Source: Cytophagales bacterium (GTDB taxonomy: Bacteria; Bacteroidota; Bacteroidia; Cytophagales; 172606-1). From it: a stretch of DNA of 64,000 nucleotides. Shown here in pieces: positions 35,636 to 44,217 of the stretch (the first letter of the stretch is position 1; each line of letters begins with the position of its first letter). Below the pieces are notes generated by a model that was not told where the DNA came from, searched no databases, and saw nothing but the letters and a program-made list of their open reading frames with translations. The DNA is taken from NCBI GenBank assembly GCA_030446715.1, contig JAUJMU010000007.1:124001-188000 (forward strand). The letters run 5' to 3'. Made by a program: the position numbers and the translations under genes.

Positions 35636-35854
35636 AAATCTGCTTGAAATTTTTCGATGAAACTACTTTTCCCGCTATGTCCAATATTTCTACAGCTTGT
35701 TCACGGGTAACGGTAGAAAGTCTTCAAGAAATTCCTCTAACGGGATTCCTTTCTCTAAATGCATAAAAAGTGTTTCTATAGGTACTCTGGTGCCGCGGAA
35801 TACAGGTGTTCCTCCTAAAATTTCGTTATCAATATTGATTACATCTATTCTCAT
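35616..35854 (-). CDS. DUF433 antitoxin, one frameshift
   Basis: The ATG at 35854 starts MRIDVINIDNEILGGTPVFR, continuing GTRVPIETLFMHLEKG, the DUF433 core that binds DNA and the DUF5615 toxin. A missing C near 35715 shifts the frame; after it DFPTVTREQAVEIL and KNFKQIYENIVG complete the protein. The start lies about 60 bases after the cassette core at site B. The last codons overlap the toxin start, typical of coupled toxin-antitoxin genes. Confidence 0.82.
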
Positions 35855-35904
35855 TGTCGTAAATTTAGTTTTATCTAATCTATGGATTTTTTATCATTTT
35901 GCTT

Positions 35905-35987
35905 GCCGCTAACGAACCAAAGCCACCCGACGCCATGCCCTCCTGCTGTAGCTATGCGCTTTGGCCGGCCGTGGCTGGTGTTATGCG
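35905..35987 (-). repeat. attC-like site B
   Basis: The 83-bp site reads on the minus strand CGCATAACACC at one end and GTTCGTTAGCGGC at the other, with inner GCCACGGCCGG and GGCGTCGGGTGGC. It lies right after the lipoprotein stop codon. GCATAAC here pairs (one G:T) with GTTGTGC at the start of the same cassette in site C. Confidence 0.75.
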
Positions 35988-35995
35988 TTCGTCTT

Positions 35996-36436
35996 TTAAT
36001 TTTTAGCTTTAATTAAATGATATTCAATCCCACCTAATGAGTCTCGGTAAAGCCATAAATATTTTTCATCTAGTCTTCTTATTTTAAATTCTGTAACATT
36101 ATAAATGTTATTTGTGTGTTGATTGACTTCTTTAAGAAATAGGCTATTATTCTTAATCTCGAAAGGCAGGTAGAAGTATCCAGTTACCCAAGTACTATCA
36201 TTATGATTGAAATATCTTGGGTGCCACTGATTGTCTATATCTATCTCAATTCCGTGGTCATTGAGATATTTTGTTAATGAATTGTAAGGACCAGGCCAAA
36301 CATTTCCTTTTCTTACGGATTCATATGTGTTCCATTTCCCCAACAATTTTAAATATGGATTCGGCTCCTTTTCTTTCTTACAACTGAGCAATACCATGAA
36401 TGTTAGTGTAATCCAAATTATACGTTTAATTCTCAT
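35996..36436 (-). CDS. Cassette-borne lipoprotein of unknown function
   Basis: This 146-residue protein has a lipoprotein signal (RIIWITLTFMVLLSC, cysteine near residue 19) and a beta-rich body with many aromatics (YLKLLGKWNTYESVRKG, DSTWVTGYFYLPFEIKN). It resembles lipocalin-like small lipoproteins only in pattern. The ATG is 14 bases past the core of site C and the stop is a few bases before site B, which is the compact arrangement of an integron cassette. Confidence 0.75.
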   Translation of the reverse strand: MRIKRIIWITLTFMVLLSCKKEKEPNPYLKLLGKWNTYESVRKGNVWPGPYNSLTKYLNDHGIEIDIDNQWHPRYFNHNDSTWVTGYFYLPFEIKNNSLFLKEVNQHTNNIYNVTEFKIRRLDEKYLWLYRDSLGGIEYHLIKAKN

Positions 36437-36449
36437 ATCTTAATTTGAT

Positions 36450-36547
36450 GACGCACAACGCATCAAGACCACCCGACGCCGCGGCCTCATGCGTCAGACC
36501 TGCGGTGGAGCGGCCCGGTGGTCGGCGTGAGCAGTGTTATGGGTAAA
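36450..36547 (-). repeat. attC-like site C
   Basis: The minus strand carries TTTACCCATAACACTGC at one end, inner GCCGACCACCGGGCC and GGCGTCGGGTGGTC, and GTTGTGCGTCATC at the other, 98 bp in all. TTACCCATAAC matches the reverse complement of the core 240 bases upstream (36776-36786). Confidence 0.75.
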
Positions 36548-36786
36548 CCCTTTCCTTTCAATTTATAATTTTTTTGCTGACTGTCGGCTTTCGTCGTCTC
36601 TTTACAACGTTGTTCCGGGTCGCCAAACGTCTTTTTGATTCAGCTGTTGACTGCCTGCCATACTTCCTTGCGTCAGCCTTGTTTGGTTATGCAACCGTTG
36701 ATTCTGCTCTTTGGGCTAGGCACTTTTCGACTTCACCTGCCTCTTCTCGTCACGCCAAACGTGTTTCTTCTTCGGTTACCCATAAC
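36548..36786 (-). other. Short cassette without a convincing gene
   Basis: This stretch lies between the core GTTATGGGTAA (reverse complement at 36776-36786) and site C, so it has the limits of an integron cassette of about 240 bp. The minus strand has no sizeable frame. The plus strand has a 123-codon frame that starts at 36574 and runs out of the cassette, which is probably chance. It may carry a small RNA, a promoter or a decayed gene. Confidence 0.5.
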
Positions 36787-37031
36787 ATTAAAATAAACAC
36801 TATACTCGTTTACCTGTCTTACAGCGGCTCCAAACTGCACCCGGTTCCTCCCTGTCAACCCAGCAGTAACCTTGTGGAACAGGCTCTTTCACGATTCATG
36901 CGCCTCTCTACAATATCGCATAATCAAGTTGTTTTACAAGCGTAAAAATTAAAACTTATTTGCTTCTGCACTGACCTGAACATCCATCTCCGGGCCGGCT
37001 CCTCCAAGAGCAACGCTTTATCAGCCTTTGT
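36787..37031. other. Intergenic between cassette cluster and icd, no gene seen
   Basis: I see no attC-like hairpin or integrase here. The cassette cluster simply begins next to the icd terminator. Confidence 0.5.
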
Positions 37032-37067
37032 AAAAAAAAGCCCCTGAGAATTGATTTCCCAGAGGCT
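37032..37067 (-). terminator. Intrinsic terminator of icd
   Basis: On the minus strand AGCCTCTGGGAA and TTCTCAGGGGCT form a hairpin with a 4-base loop, followed by eight T residues (plus-strand A run at 37032-37039). It lies 25 bases past the icd stop codon. Confidence 0.85.
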
Positions 37068-37091
37068 CACCTATAAAAGTCAGGAATAATT

Positions 37092-38330
37092 CTAAGCCGA
37101 TACGCCCACGGGGTTCATGTTTTTGATGATCTCGGTACCAAACTCGGAACACTTCAGCAGCGTGGCACCTTCCATCAGGCGTTCAAAGTCATAAGTGACC
37201 CGCCTTGCGGCAATGGACTTTTCCAGACCACTGTAAATCAGGTCGGCGGCTTCCTGCCAGCCAAGGTATTCCAGCATCATGGCACCCGAGAGGATGACTG
37301 ATCCGGGGTTTACCTTGTCCTGACCGGCGTACTTGGGGGCCGTGCCGTGGGTGGCCTCAAAAATGGCGTGGCCGGTCATGTAGTTGATGTTGGCGCCGGG
37401 AGCAATCCCAATCCCGCCCACCTGCGCGGCAAGGGCGTCGGAAATGTAATCGCCGTTGAGGTTAAGGGTGGCAATGACTGAATACTCAGCCGGACGGAGC
37501 AGAATCTGCTGTAGGAAAGCGTCGGCAATGCTGTCTTTGATGATGGTGCCGCCGGGCAGCTTGCACCACGGACCACCGTCAATCTCCACGGCGCCGAATT
37601 CCCGCCTGGCCAGATCGTAAGCCCAGTCGCGGAAACCACCTTCGGTAAATTTCATGATGTTGCCCTTGTGCACGATGGTCATGGAGGGCTTCTTATGACG
37701 AACCGCGTACTCAATGGCCGCCCGCACCAGCCGCTCGGTGCCTTCTCTGGACACGGGCTTGATGCCGATGCTGACGCTTTCGGGGAAACGGATTTTCTTG
37801 TATGCCTGCGGGAAGGTCTCCTTCAGGAAGTTCTTGATTTTTTCGGCATCCGGGGTACCGTCGCGGAATTCAATACCGGCGTAAATATCCTCGGTATTCT
37901 CGCGGAAGATCACCATGTCGGTCAGTTCGGGCTGGCGCACCGGGGAAGGCACCCCCTGAAACCAACGCACCGGACGCAGGCAGGCGTACAGGTCAAGTTC
38001 CTGACGAAGGGCCACGTTGAGGGACCGGATACCACCGCCAACGGGGGTAGTCAGGGGACCTTTGATGCCGACCAGATACTCCCGGAAAGCAGTGAGGGTT
38101 TCATCCGGAAGCCAGTTGCCGGTCTGGTTAAAGGACTTTTCGCCGGCCATTACTTCCTGCCACTGAATCTTGCGCTTGCCACCGTAGGCTTTTTCTACGG
38201 CTGCGTCAAATACCCGCACGGATGCGGCCCAGATATCAGGACCGGTGCCGTCGCCTTCAATAAAAGGAAGTATCGGATTATCCGGCACCTGCAATTTGCC
38301 GTTGCTGATGGTGATCTTTTGTCCACTCAT
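37092..38330 (-). CDS. icd: NADP-dependent isocitrate dehydrogenase
   Basis: The 412-residue enzyme catalyses oxidative decarboxylation of isocitrate to 2-oxoglutarate in the citric acid cycle. [35 protein letters not shown] (with the serine that is phosphorylated in the E. coli enzyme), [13 protein letters not shown], and [17 protein letters not shown] are in order; [17 protein letters not shown] is the NADP-site segment. The length and frame are normal. It is a single-gene unit with its own terminator. Confidence 0.97.
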   Translation of the reverse strand: MSGQKITISNGKLQVPDNPILPFIEGDGTGPDIWAASVRVFDAAVEKAYGGKRKIQWQEVMAGEKSFNQTGNWLPDETLTAFREYLVGIKGPLTTPVGGGIRSLNVALRQELDLYACLRPVRWFQGVPSPVRQPELTDMVIFRENTEDIYAGIEFRDGTPDAEKIKNFLKETFPQAYKKIRFPESVSIGIKPVSREGTERLVRAAIEYAVRHKKPSMTIVHKGNIMKFTEGGFRDWAYDLARREFGAVEIDGGPWCKLPGGTIIKDSIADAFLQQILLRPAEYSVIATLNLNGDYISDALAAQVGGIGIAPGANINYMTGHAIFEATHGTAPKYAGQDKVNPGSVILSGAMMLEYLGWQEAADLIYSGLEKSIAARRVTYDFERLMEGATLLKCSEFGTEIIKNMNPVGVSA

Positions 38331-38462
38331 GATGTGTAAAAATTAGAAACAGGTTTTAGGTATAGTCACAAATATAGAAATTAAGTGGTAAGTGGTCAGT
38401 GATCAGGACCAATCGCTGAATGTCCGCTCCCACTTTACTGACCACTGACCACTTACAGCTTA

Positions 38463-38909
38463 TCACTTACCACTGATTGAAAACTCCTCAAACAGCGTCA
38501 GGCACTCCGCCTGCAGCATTCCCGGAATGATCAGCGCCTTCAGCGGACTGCGGGCTACCACTTCCGGAGAGGCGATGTCGATCTGGGGAAGGTAGTGTTT
38601 TGCCTGGGTGATGGAGGCCCCGTACACCACCGTGGAAATACCGGCATACAGAATGGCAGCCATGCACATGGGGCAGGGTTCGCAGGTGGTGTACAACACG
38701 TACCCCGACAGGTCCGTCTTTTTCTTCTGGGCGTGCAGGCGGCGCAGGGCGTTTATCTCAGCGTGGGCGGTTACGTCCTGATCCTGCGATACGGTGTTGT
38801 GCGCCGATACGACTACTGCATCTTTTTTCACGATCACACAGCCAAAGGGAGTGCTTCCTTTCCGGGCCTGCTCAATGGCAGCCCGCATATGGGGTAATGA
38901 TTCTTGCAT
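38463..38909 (-). CDS. Nucleoside deaminase (guanine/cytidine deaminase-like)
   Basis: This 148-residue zinc enzyme has the deaminase motifs HAEINALRR (zinc histidine and proton-shuttle glutamate) and PCPMCMAAILYAG (two zinc cysteines). FGCVIVKKDAVVVSAHNTV is the substrate-loop start. Overall it is closest to guanine deaminase/tRNA-adenosine-deaminase-like proteins, but the exact base is not clear. It lies 20 bases upstream of the end of the response regulator gene, both on the minus strand. Confidence 0.9.
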   Translation of the reverse strand: MQESLPHMRAAIEQARKGSTPFGCVIVKKDAVVVSAHNTVSQDQDVTAHAEINALRRLHAQKKKTDLSGYVLYTTCEPCPMCMAAILYAGISTVVYGASITQAKHYLPQIDIASPEVVARSPLKALIIPGMLQAECLTLFEEFSISGK

Positions 38910-38930
38910 GCAGTTGGGTTCAGGAAAGTG

Positions 38931-39581
38931 CTACTGGATCAGCCCCCGGAGCACTGCGTAACGGATCAGGGTAGCGGTATTGCTGGAATTGGTCTTTTCG
39001 AGCAGGTTTTGCCGGTGCGTTTCGATGGTGCGCTTGCTGGTAAACAGCATTTCGGCAATCTTCGCGTTGGTGTGCCCCTGAGCGATCAGGCCAAGTACCT
39101 CCAACTCCCGCCGCGAAAGGTTATCCAGCCGCTTGCCGCCAAACTTCGGCAATCCGGAAGCCCCGTTGTTCAGGGTACGCAGCAGGTTCAGGGTGATTTT
39201 GGAGCAAATATACGGATTCCCCCTGGCTAAAGTCCGGATGGCAAAAATCAATTCTTCGGGCTCCGTGTTCCGCAGTACGTAGCCGCTGGCGCCGGCATCG
39301 AGCAACTGCAGAACATCGCTCTCCTGTTCGGACCGCGAACAGATGAGAATCTTACCGGCAGGATGCCTTTCGCTCAGCGACCGCACCATACTCAGCGTCT
39401 GTTTGTCGGGAGCATCTGCGCCGATCAGCACTACGTCTGCCCCCCCCCGGTTCAGGATATCGGGCAGTTCCTCCAGTAAACTCACTTCGCCGGTGACCTG
39501 TACGGAAGGTTCAGCGGACAACAGCGCCTTTACGCCCTCGCGGACAATCGGAAAATTATCGGCCAGTATTAAGCTAATCAT
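38931..39581 (-). CDS. LuxR-type response regulator with degenerate receiver
   Basis: From the ATG at 39581 the protein has 216 residues: a receiver domain (1-120) and a NarL/LuxR-type HTH (LSRRELEVLGLIAQGHTNAK IAEMLFTSKRTIETH). Compared with NarL-like receivers the phospho-acceptor aspartate is glycine (VVLIGADAP, residue 54), one of the acidic pair is asparagine (LADN), and the conserved lysine is arginine (YVLRNTE). So it probably is not phosphorylated in the usual way and may work constitutively or bind another signal. No histidine kinase is adjacent. A longer upstream frame lacks domain character. Confidence 0.9.
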   Translation of the reverse strand: MISLILADNFPIVREGVKALLSAEPSVQVTGEVSLLEELPDILNRGGADVVLIGADAPDKQTLSMVRSLSERHPAGKILICSRSEQESDVLQLLDAGASGYVLRNTEPEELIFAIRTLARGNPYICSKITLNLLRTLNNGASGLPKFGGKRLDNLSRRELEVLGLIAQGHTNAKIAEMLFTSKRTIETHRQNLLEKTNSSNTATLIRYAVLRGLIQ

Positions 39582-40122
39582 GGCAGTTCTTTTTTTCTGC
39601 TTCAGATCATGTTTACGTATTTCCCGAAAATTGGCTGAAGTCTGAATAAATTTTCTTGTCCCCGGTAACACCGCCACCAACCGGTGACCCGGATGGATGC
39701 GTCCAAAAGCCTGTCTGCCAATGCACTCCACGCGGCGGCCCGGTAGTGCGCAATTTCCTTACCATCCCCCGGTGCGCTCCGTAAGGATTCAGTACTTGCC
39801 GAACCGGCCCGGATGTCCCAACCCATCCGGGGCCTTTCATACACCGGCCATGCACCTCCTTTTTGCCTCCCGGTAACCAGTATTAGTACCTAAGTATAAA
39901 GTACTAATTTTCGGGCAATTGAATGTGTGAGTGCATCTTCCGGAAGTTGATCCCGTAAACGTACCTGGCTTTGAGGCGGTTCCGGAAAATTTCCGGAATA
40001 CTCTACCCCCTGACTGATGCGGAAAGAGGAACCTGATCGCATCAGGATGAAGGAATTTACTTCAGTTAGCGGAGATGAAACCGGGCAGAAACGCTCAATG
40101 GCCATTTAAAAAGAGGACGAGG
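39582..40122. other. Intergenic 540 bases, no gene seen
   Basis: Frames in this gap are short and do not look like proteins. It separates the response regulator, transcribed leftward, from a lipoprotein gene transcribed rightward, so it must hold both promoters, but I cannot point to them with confidence. Confidence 0.5.
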
Positions 40123-40479
40123 ATGAAAACAATACGAATTCAAAAATTTTTGGCGAAGGGTACCTTCATGGGGCTGGTACTAACGGGTACATTCATGTAC
40201 TCCTGCGAAAACCGGCAGCAGGCGACCGGCGCGGATGCTGACAATACTGAGTATGAAGTTCCAGCGGTAACGCCATCAGATTCCATGAATACGGGTCTCA
40301 ACGGCAGGGAAGGCGGCAGCGACACGATCGGCAGGGTTGGCACTGCCACGCCACCAGCCGGCAGTGACACGATTTCGATCGGCACCGGGGCTACGGGCGG
40401 CAGCGGCGGCACTACCGGCGGCGGATCGGGTACGCCCCATGACCGGACAAACCCACATGTCCCTGCCAACAAACAGTAG
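40123..40479 (+). CDS. Small low-complexity lipoprotein
   Basis: The 118-residue protein starts MKTIRIQKFLAKGTFMGL and has a lipobox-like TFMYSC. The mature part is short, Gly/Thr/Ser-rich and disordered (GATGGSGGTTGGGSGTPHDR). Its signal region resembles that of the next gene and of 52517-52831. The ATG at 40123 is preceded by GAGGACGAGG; the longer frame is less likely. The role is unknown. Confidence 0.7.
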   Translation: MKTIRIQKFLAKGTFMGLVLTGTFMYSCENRQQATGADADNTEYEVPAVTPSDSMNTGLNGREGGSDTIGRVGTATPPAGSDTISIGTGATGGSGGTTGGGSGTPHDRTNPHVPANKQ

Positions 40480-40711
40480 CGCATAAGTAGTGCGTAAGTG
40501 TACTGACAAAGGAGGTTGTTACTCATCCTGAGGGCAAAAACCCACCCCTAACCCCTCCGGGGAGGGGAACCTGTTGTAACAACCTTTGTGTCAATTCACA
40601 TAAGCAGCAGCGCACGGTACGGCTGGTCCGGAAAATTGCCGGCCAGACGGTCCTGACTGGTAAAATCAAACCATTTGATCAGTACAATTTATTTTCAAAT
40701 CAACGACAATC

Positions 40712-41407
40712 ATGAATTTTGATATAAAAAAGCTCGCTTCACTGGCCGCTAAGGGCACGCTGGCAGTAGCTACTGCCGGCATGACTTTCCTGTATTCCTG
40801 TAACCAGGGTACTGCCTCACAGACCGGAGCCAGCGGCAACACCGGAACTTACAGCTCAGGCAGCCAAAGCGGTGCCACCGACAGTGACCGCTCGGGCACG
40901 ATGAATGATTCCGGCAGCAGCTCCGGCACCATGGACAACCGCAGTAACTCCGGCACTACCAACACCCAGAGCGGCTCGGGCACCATGAACGACAGCAACA
41001 CGGGTAACAACAGTGGCAGCAATATGAATGCGCCGGCTACTGTAACTGACCCGACCACTACCGGCCGGCAGTACAACACCGGTGAGCAGGATACCACCCG
41101 GAGCAAGAACCAGCAGTACGGCAATGGTGTGCACAAGGCTCCCAGCCAGACTGGAACCACCGGTACTTCCGGAACCACCGGTACTTCCGGAACCACCGGC
41201 ACTACCGGTACCTCGGGCAATAAGCAGGATACCACCTCCGGCAGCGGTACCCTGCACAATGGCAGCCAGCACAACAGCACCAGCGATAAGCGCGGCGACG
41301 CCATGGGCACTGAAACCACGCCGACCGGGACCAAAGGTACCAGCACCCAGAGCGGCTCACAGACCACTCCCAAGAAAGGAACTTCCGGTACCAGGAGCAA
41401 TCAGTAA
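40712..41407 (+). CDS. Gly/Ser/Thr-rich low-complexity lipoprotein
   Basis: The 231-residue protein begins FDIKKLASLAAKGTLAVATA and has a lipobox TFLYSC. The rest is almost wholly Gly, Ser, Thr, Asn, Gln and Asp, with GTTGTSGTTGTSGTTGTTGT as the clearest repeat. It would be disordered and exposed on the periplasmic or outer side. The three small proteins with this leader in the window (also 40123-40479 and 52517-52831) appear related by signal sequence, not by body. Confidence 0.75.
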   Translation: MNFDIKKLASLAAKGTLAVATAGMTFLYSCNQGTASQTGASGNTGTYSSGSQSGATDSDRSGTMNDSGSSSGTMDNRSNSGTTNTQSGSGTMNDSNTGNNSGSNMNAPATVTDPTTTGRQYNTGEQDTTRSKNQQYGNGVHKAPSQTGTTGTSGTTGTSGTTGTTGTSGNKQDTTSGSGTLHNGSQHNSTSDKRGDAMGTETTPTGTKGTSTQSGSQTTPKKGTSGTRSNQ

Positions 41408-41503
41408 TTAATGAGGATGGTAGTTTGAAAAGGGTGTGTGCCTGCGGGTACGTACCCTTTTTCAATAACTGCACGCCAAATCAGGATTACCTGCCACTGA
41501 CCG

Positions 41504-42553
41504 CTACTCTTCCTTTATCAGGTGCCATTTGTTCTTGGCAATATGAACTCCTGTTACCTGCCCGGGTTGCAGACTGCCCGGCGGAATCAATAAAGTAATC
41601 TGCATATCTTCCTGCAGCGCAAGGGTGGCTTCTTCAAAGGCTCCGAAGAACCGGATGCTCCGTACCTTTCCGGTCAAATGGGCCCGGCCAGGCGATGAGG
41701 CCGCCAGATCTTCTGCCCGGATGCACAAGGCACTGTCTCTGTGGGTAATCAACGCTTCGGCCAGTTGCCGGCCGGCCTCTTCTTTCTGCAGCAATGGCAG
41801 CAGATTGCTGACTTGAATGATGTTGGCCCGCCCGAAGAAATGGGCCGCGTAGGCCGTCCGCGGCTGGTGATAAATCTCTGCCGGTGAACCCTGCTGCAGT
41901 ACCCGGCCGGCCCGGAGCAGGGTAATCTGGTCGGCCATCGAAAGGGCATCGTCGGGCTCATGGGTGACAATGATCACGCCGCAGCCACTCCCGGCCAGTA
42001 TATCCCGGATCTCCCGCCGGAGGTTGCGCCTGAGTACGTGATCCAGATTGCTGAAAGGTTCATCCATCAGCAGGAGCGCCGGTTCGTCGGCGAGGGCCCG
42101 GGCCAGTGCCGCCCGCTGCTGCTCTCCTCCCGACAGCATCCGGGGCAGGCGGTTCTTCAGGCAGTCCAGCCGGGTCAGTGAAAGCATTTGCCGCAGCCGC
42201 TGCTCCCGGTAGCCCTTTTCGTACTTCCGGAGGGCGTGCCGGATGTTTTCTTCTACCGAAATATTGGGAAACAGCCTGAAGTCCTGAAACACCACCCTTA
42301 TATCCGGATGTCCGGCGATCAGTTTTTCCGAAGGACCAGCGACGGGCTCTCCATTGAGGTGAATGCTGCCGCTGTCGGGCTCTTCAAGGCCCGCAATCAG
42401 CCGGAGCAGGGTGGTTTTTCCGCTGCCGCTTTCTCCGGCAAGCGCCAGCAGCTGACCCGCTTCCAGGTGCAGGGATACCTCCTGCAGCACAGGACCTTCT
42501 TCCTTGCGGTAGGTTTTAGATATTCCGCTGACTTCCAGCAATTTTTGACTCAC
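41504..42553 (-). CDS. ABC transporter ATP-binding protein with C-terminal TOBE-like domain
   Basis: The 349-residue protein has the Walker A GESGSGKTTLLR, Q-loop VFQDFRLFPNISVEEN, signature LSGGEQQRAALARALA, Walker B LLLMDEPFSNLD and the switch histidine in IIVTHEPDDAL. About 110 residues follow after the ATPase core, with an OB/TOBE-like pattern (AHLTGKVRSIRFFGAFEEAT). It resembles ATPases for iron(III), polyamine, sulfate or molybdate importers. No permease or binding protein is adjacent, so the cargo is unknown. Confidence 0.88.
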   Translation of the reverse strand: MSQKLLEVSGISKTYRKEEGPVLQEVSLHLEAGQLLALAGESGSGKTTLLRLIAGLEEPDSGSIHLNGEPVAGPSEKLIAGHPDIRVVFQDFRLFPNISVEENIRHALRKYEKGYREQRLRQMLSLTRLDCLKNRLPRMLSGGEQQRAALARALADEPALLLMDEPFSNLDHVLRRNLRREIRDILAGSGCGVIIVTHEPDDALSMADQITLLRAGRVLQQGSPAEIYHQPRTAYAAHFFGRANIIQVSNLLPLLQKEEAGRQLAEALITHRDSALCIRAEDLAASSPGRAHLTGKVRSIRFFGAFEEATLALQEDMQITLLIPPGSLQPGQVTGVHIAKNKWHLIKEE

Positions 42554-42832
42554 AAGATCGGATTTGGTGCTTGCGGATGAGGAGCATCAGACCACCGGTG
42601 ACACACCGTTGACAGTATACTGAATCCTGAATAACTTCCTCAGATTTGCATCTTTATGATTTACTCGCTAAATTATACAGAAACCCGTGTGCCGCCCCCG
42701 GTCAGGAACCCAACTCTGTACGCTCCTGTTACCAGAATGCGGACAAACCACTGCAGTTTTTGGGAGGGCAGTAAAGTTACCGGAACACTTATCATGCATT
42801 AAACCTTTCCCCATTTTGTTGGTTATACGGTT

Positions 42833-43678
42833 ATGCTAAATCTTCAGGTAGTTATTGATTCCAGTTCCGGCTTCTGCTTTGGTGTAGTTTACGCCATTGA
42901 AATGGCCGAGGAAATTCTGGACGAGCAGGGTTATCTTTACTGCCTCGGCGATATTGTGCACAATGATGAAGAAGTAAAGCGGCTTGAGGCAAAAGGGCTG
43001 CGGGTCATTAACCACGAGGACCTGAAGCAGCTCCGCAATGAGCGGGTACTGATCAGGGCCCACGGTGAACCGCCTTCCACCTATCAGCTGGCCCTGCAAA
43101 ACAACATTGAACTGATTGACGCTTCGTGCCCGGTGGTGCTCAAGCTGCAGAACCGCATCAAGAATTCCCACGATAAGAACGAGCAGATATATATCTACGG
43201 GAAGCATGGCCATGCCGAGGTGGTGGGGTTGCTTGGCCAGACGAACAACAAGGCCGTGGTTTTTCAGGACCTGACCGAACTTGATACGGCCAGCCTGCCC
43301 GAACGGATTACCCTCTACAGCCAGACCACCAAAAGCACGGATAAATTTTACGAAATCACCCACAAGCTGGCCGGAGCCGGTGTGCAGGTAGCCGCCAATG
43401 ATACGATTTGCCGGCAGGTTTCCAACCGCGACAAAGAGCTTCGTATCTTTGCCCGGCAGTTCGACAGGGTTATTTTCGTGTCCGGCTCCAAGTCTTCCAA
43501 CGGCAAGGTACTGTACAACGTGTGCAAGGATACCAACTCCAATACATTCTTTGTATCGCGGGTTGACGACCTGCAGCCGGGCTGGTTTTCGCCCAATGAC
43601 CGGGTTGGCATCTGCGGGGCTACTTCCACCCCCATGTGGCTGATGGAAGCCGTACGCGATCATTTGCTTGAATATTAG
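42833..43678 (+). CDS. ispH: 4-hydroxy-3-methylbut-2-enyl diphosphate reductase
   Basis: This 281-residue iron-sulfur enzyme makes IPP and DMAPP in the last step of the MEP isoprenoid pathway. The three cluster cysteines are in GFCFGVVYAIEMA, DASCPVVLKLQ and DTICRQVSNR. AHGEPPSTYQLA, GKHGHAEVVGLLGQTN and GATSTPMWLMEAV are the other conserved blocks. The frame and length are intact. The carotenoid hydroxylase gene follows by 50 bases, so isoprenoid supply and carotenoid modification are neighbours. Confidence 0.96.
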   Translation: MLNLQVVIDSSSGFCFGVVYAIEMAEEILDEQGYLYCLGDIVHNDEEVKRLEAKGLRVINHEDLKQLRNERVLIRAHGEPPSTYQLALQNNIELIDASCPVVLKLQNRIKNSHDKNEQIYIYGKHGHAEVVGLLGQTNNKAVVFQDLTELDTASLPERITLYSQTTKSTDKFYEITHKLAGAGVQVAANDTICRQVSNRDKELRIFARQFDRVIFVSGSKSSNGKVLYNVCKDTNSNTFFVSRVDDLQPGWFSPNDRVGICGATSTPMWLMEAVRDHLLEY

Positions 43679-43728
43679 ATGGATAGTTGCATTGTTAACC
43701 ATATAATCATATAACCATACAATAAACA

Positions 43729-44211
43729 ATGCTTCCGCTCTGGGTGAATATCTTGATTTTTGTGGGCACTTTTTTGTTTATGGAGGGAGTTGCCTGGTTT
43801 ACGCACAAATACATCATGCACGGCTTTCTGTGGTCGTGGCATAAGTCGCACCACGCTCCCTATGATGGCATACTGGAAAAAAATGACCTGTTCGGACTGG
43901 TGTTCAGCATCCCGGCGGCGGTGTGTCTGATTTATGGTCTGGAGTATGATCACCTGCAGTTTCTGGCATGGATCGGGGCGGGTATCACTGCCTACGGGAT
44001 TTTCTACGTGCTGTTCCACGACGTGCTGGTGCACCAGCGGGTAAAAACCGGTTTCCGGGCCAGCAACAGGTACCTGAAGCGGATGATCCGGGCGCATAAA
44101 ATCCACCACAAATGTTCGGAAAAAGACGGCGCTGAAGCTTTCGGCTTCCTGTACGCTCCCAAAAAATACGAAGCAAAAGAGTTCAGGTCCAGGCCGGCAT
44201 CAAAAGCGTAG
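43729..44211 (+). CDS. crtZ: Beta-carotene hydroxylase CrtZ-type
   Basis: The 160-residue membrane protein belongs to the fatty-acid hydroxylase/sterol desaturase superfamily. Histidine motifs for the di-iron centre are HKYIMHG, WHKSHH, HDVLVHQR and HKIHHKCSEKDGAEAFGFL, in the CrtZ order. It hydroxylates beta-carotene rings to zeaxanthin, which matches the yellow-orange pigments of Cytophagales. It follows ispH on the same strand. Confidence 0.93.
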   Translation: MLPLWVNILIFVGTFLFMEGVAWFTHKYIMHGFLWSWHKSHHAPYDGILEKNDLFGLVFSIPAAVCLIYGLEYDHLQFLAWIGAGITAYGIFYVLFHDVLVHQRVKTGFRASNRYLKRMIRAHKIHHKCSEKDGAEAFGFLYAPKKYEAKEFRSRPASKA

Positions 44212-44217
44212 GCATGT

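Noticed and set aside
35200-36547. attC-like repeats as ordinary REP sequences
   Set aside because: REP elements would not show start-to-end core complementarity for each inter-repeat unit, nor genes packed in one direction with stops next to the repeats.
36574-36945. 123-codon plus-strand frame in and beyond a cassette
   Set aside because: It crosses the cassette boundary and is antisense to the cassette orientation; composition does not look like protein.
39602-39855. Two overlapping 80-codon minus-strand frames
   Set aside because: They overlap each other in different frames, have no recognisable motif and lie in the upstream region of the response regulator.
41160-41215. Possible CRISPR-like or satellite array in GGAACCACCGGTACTTCC repeats
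   Set aside because: The repeats are in-frame codons for Gly-Thr-Thr/Gly-Thr-Ser within a lipoprotein; no spacers and no cas genes.
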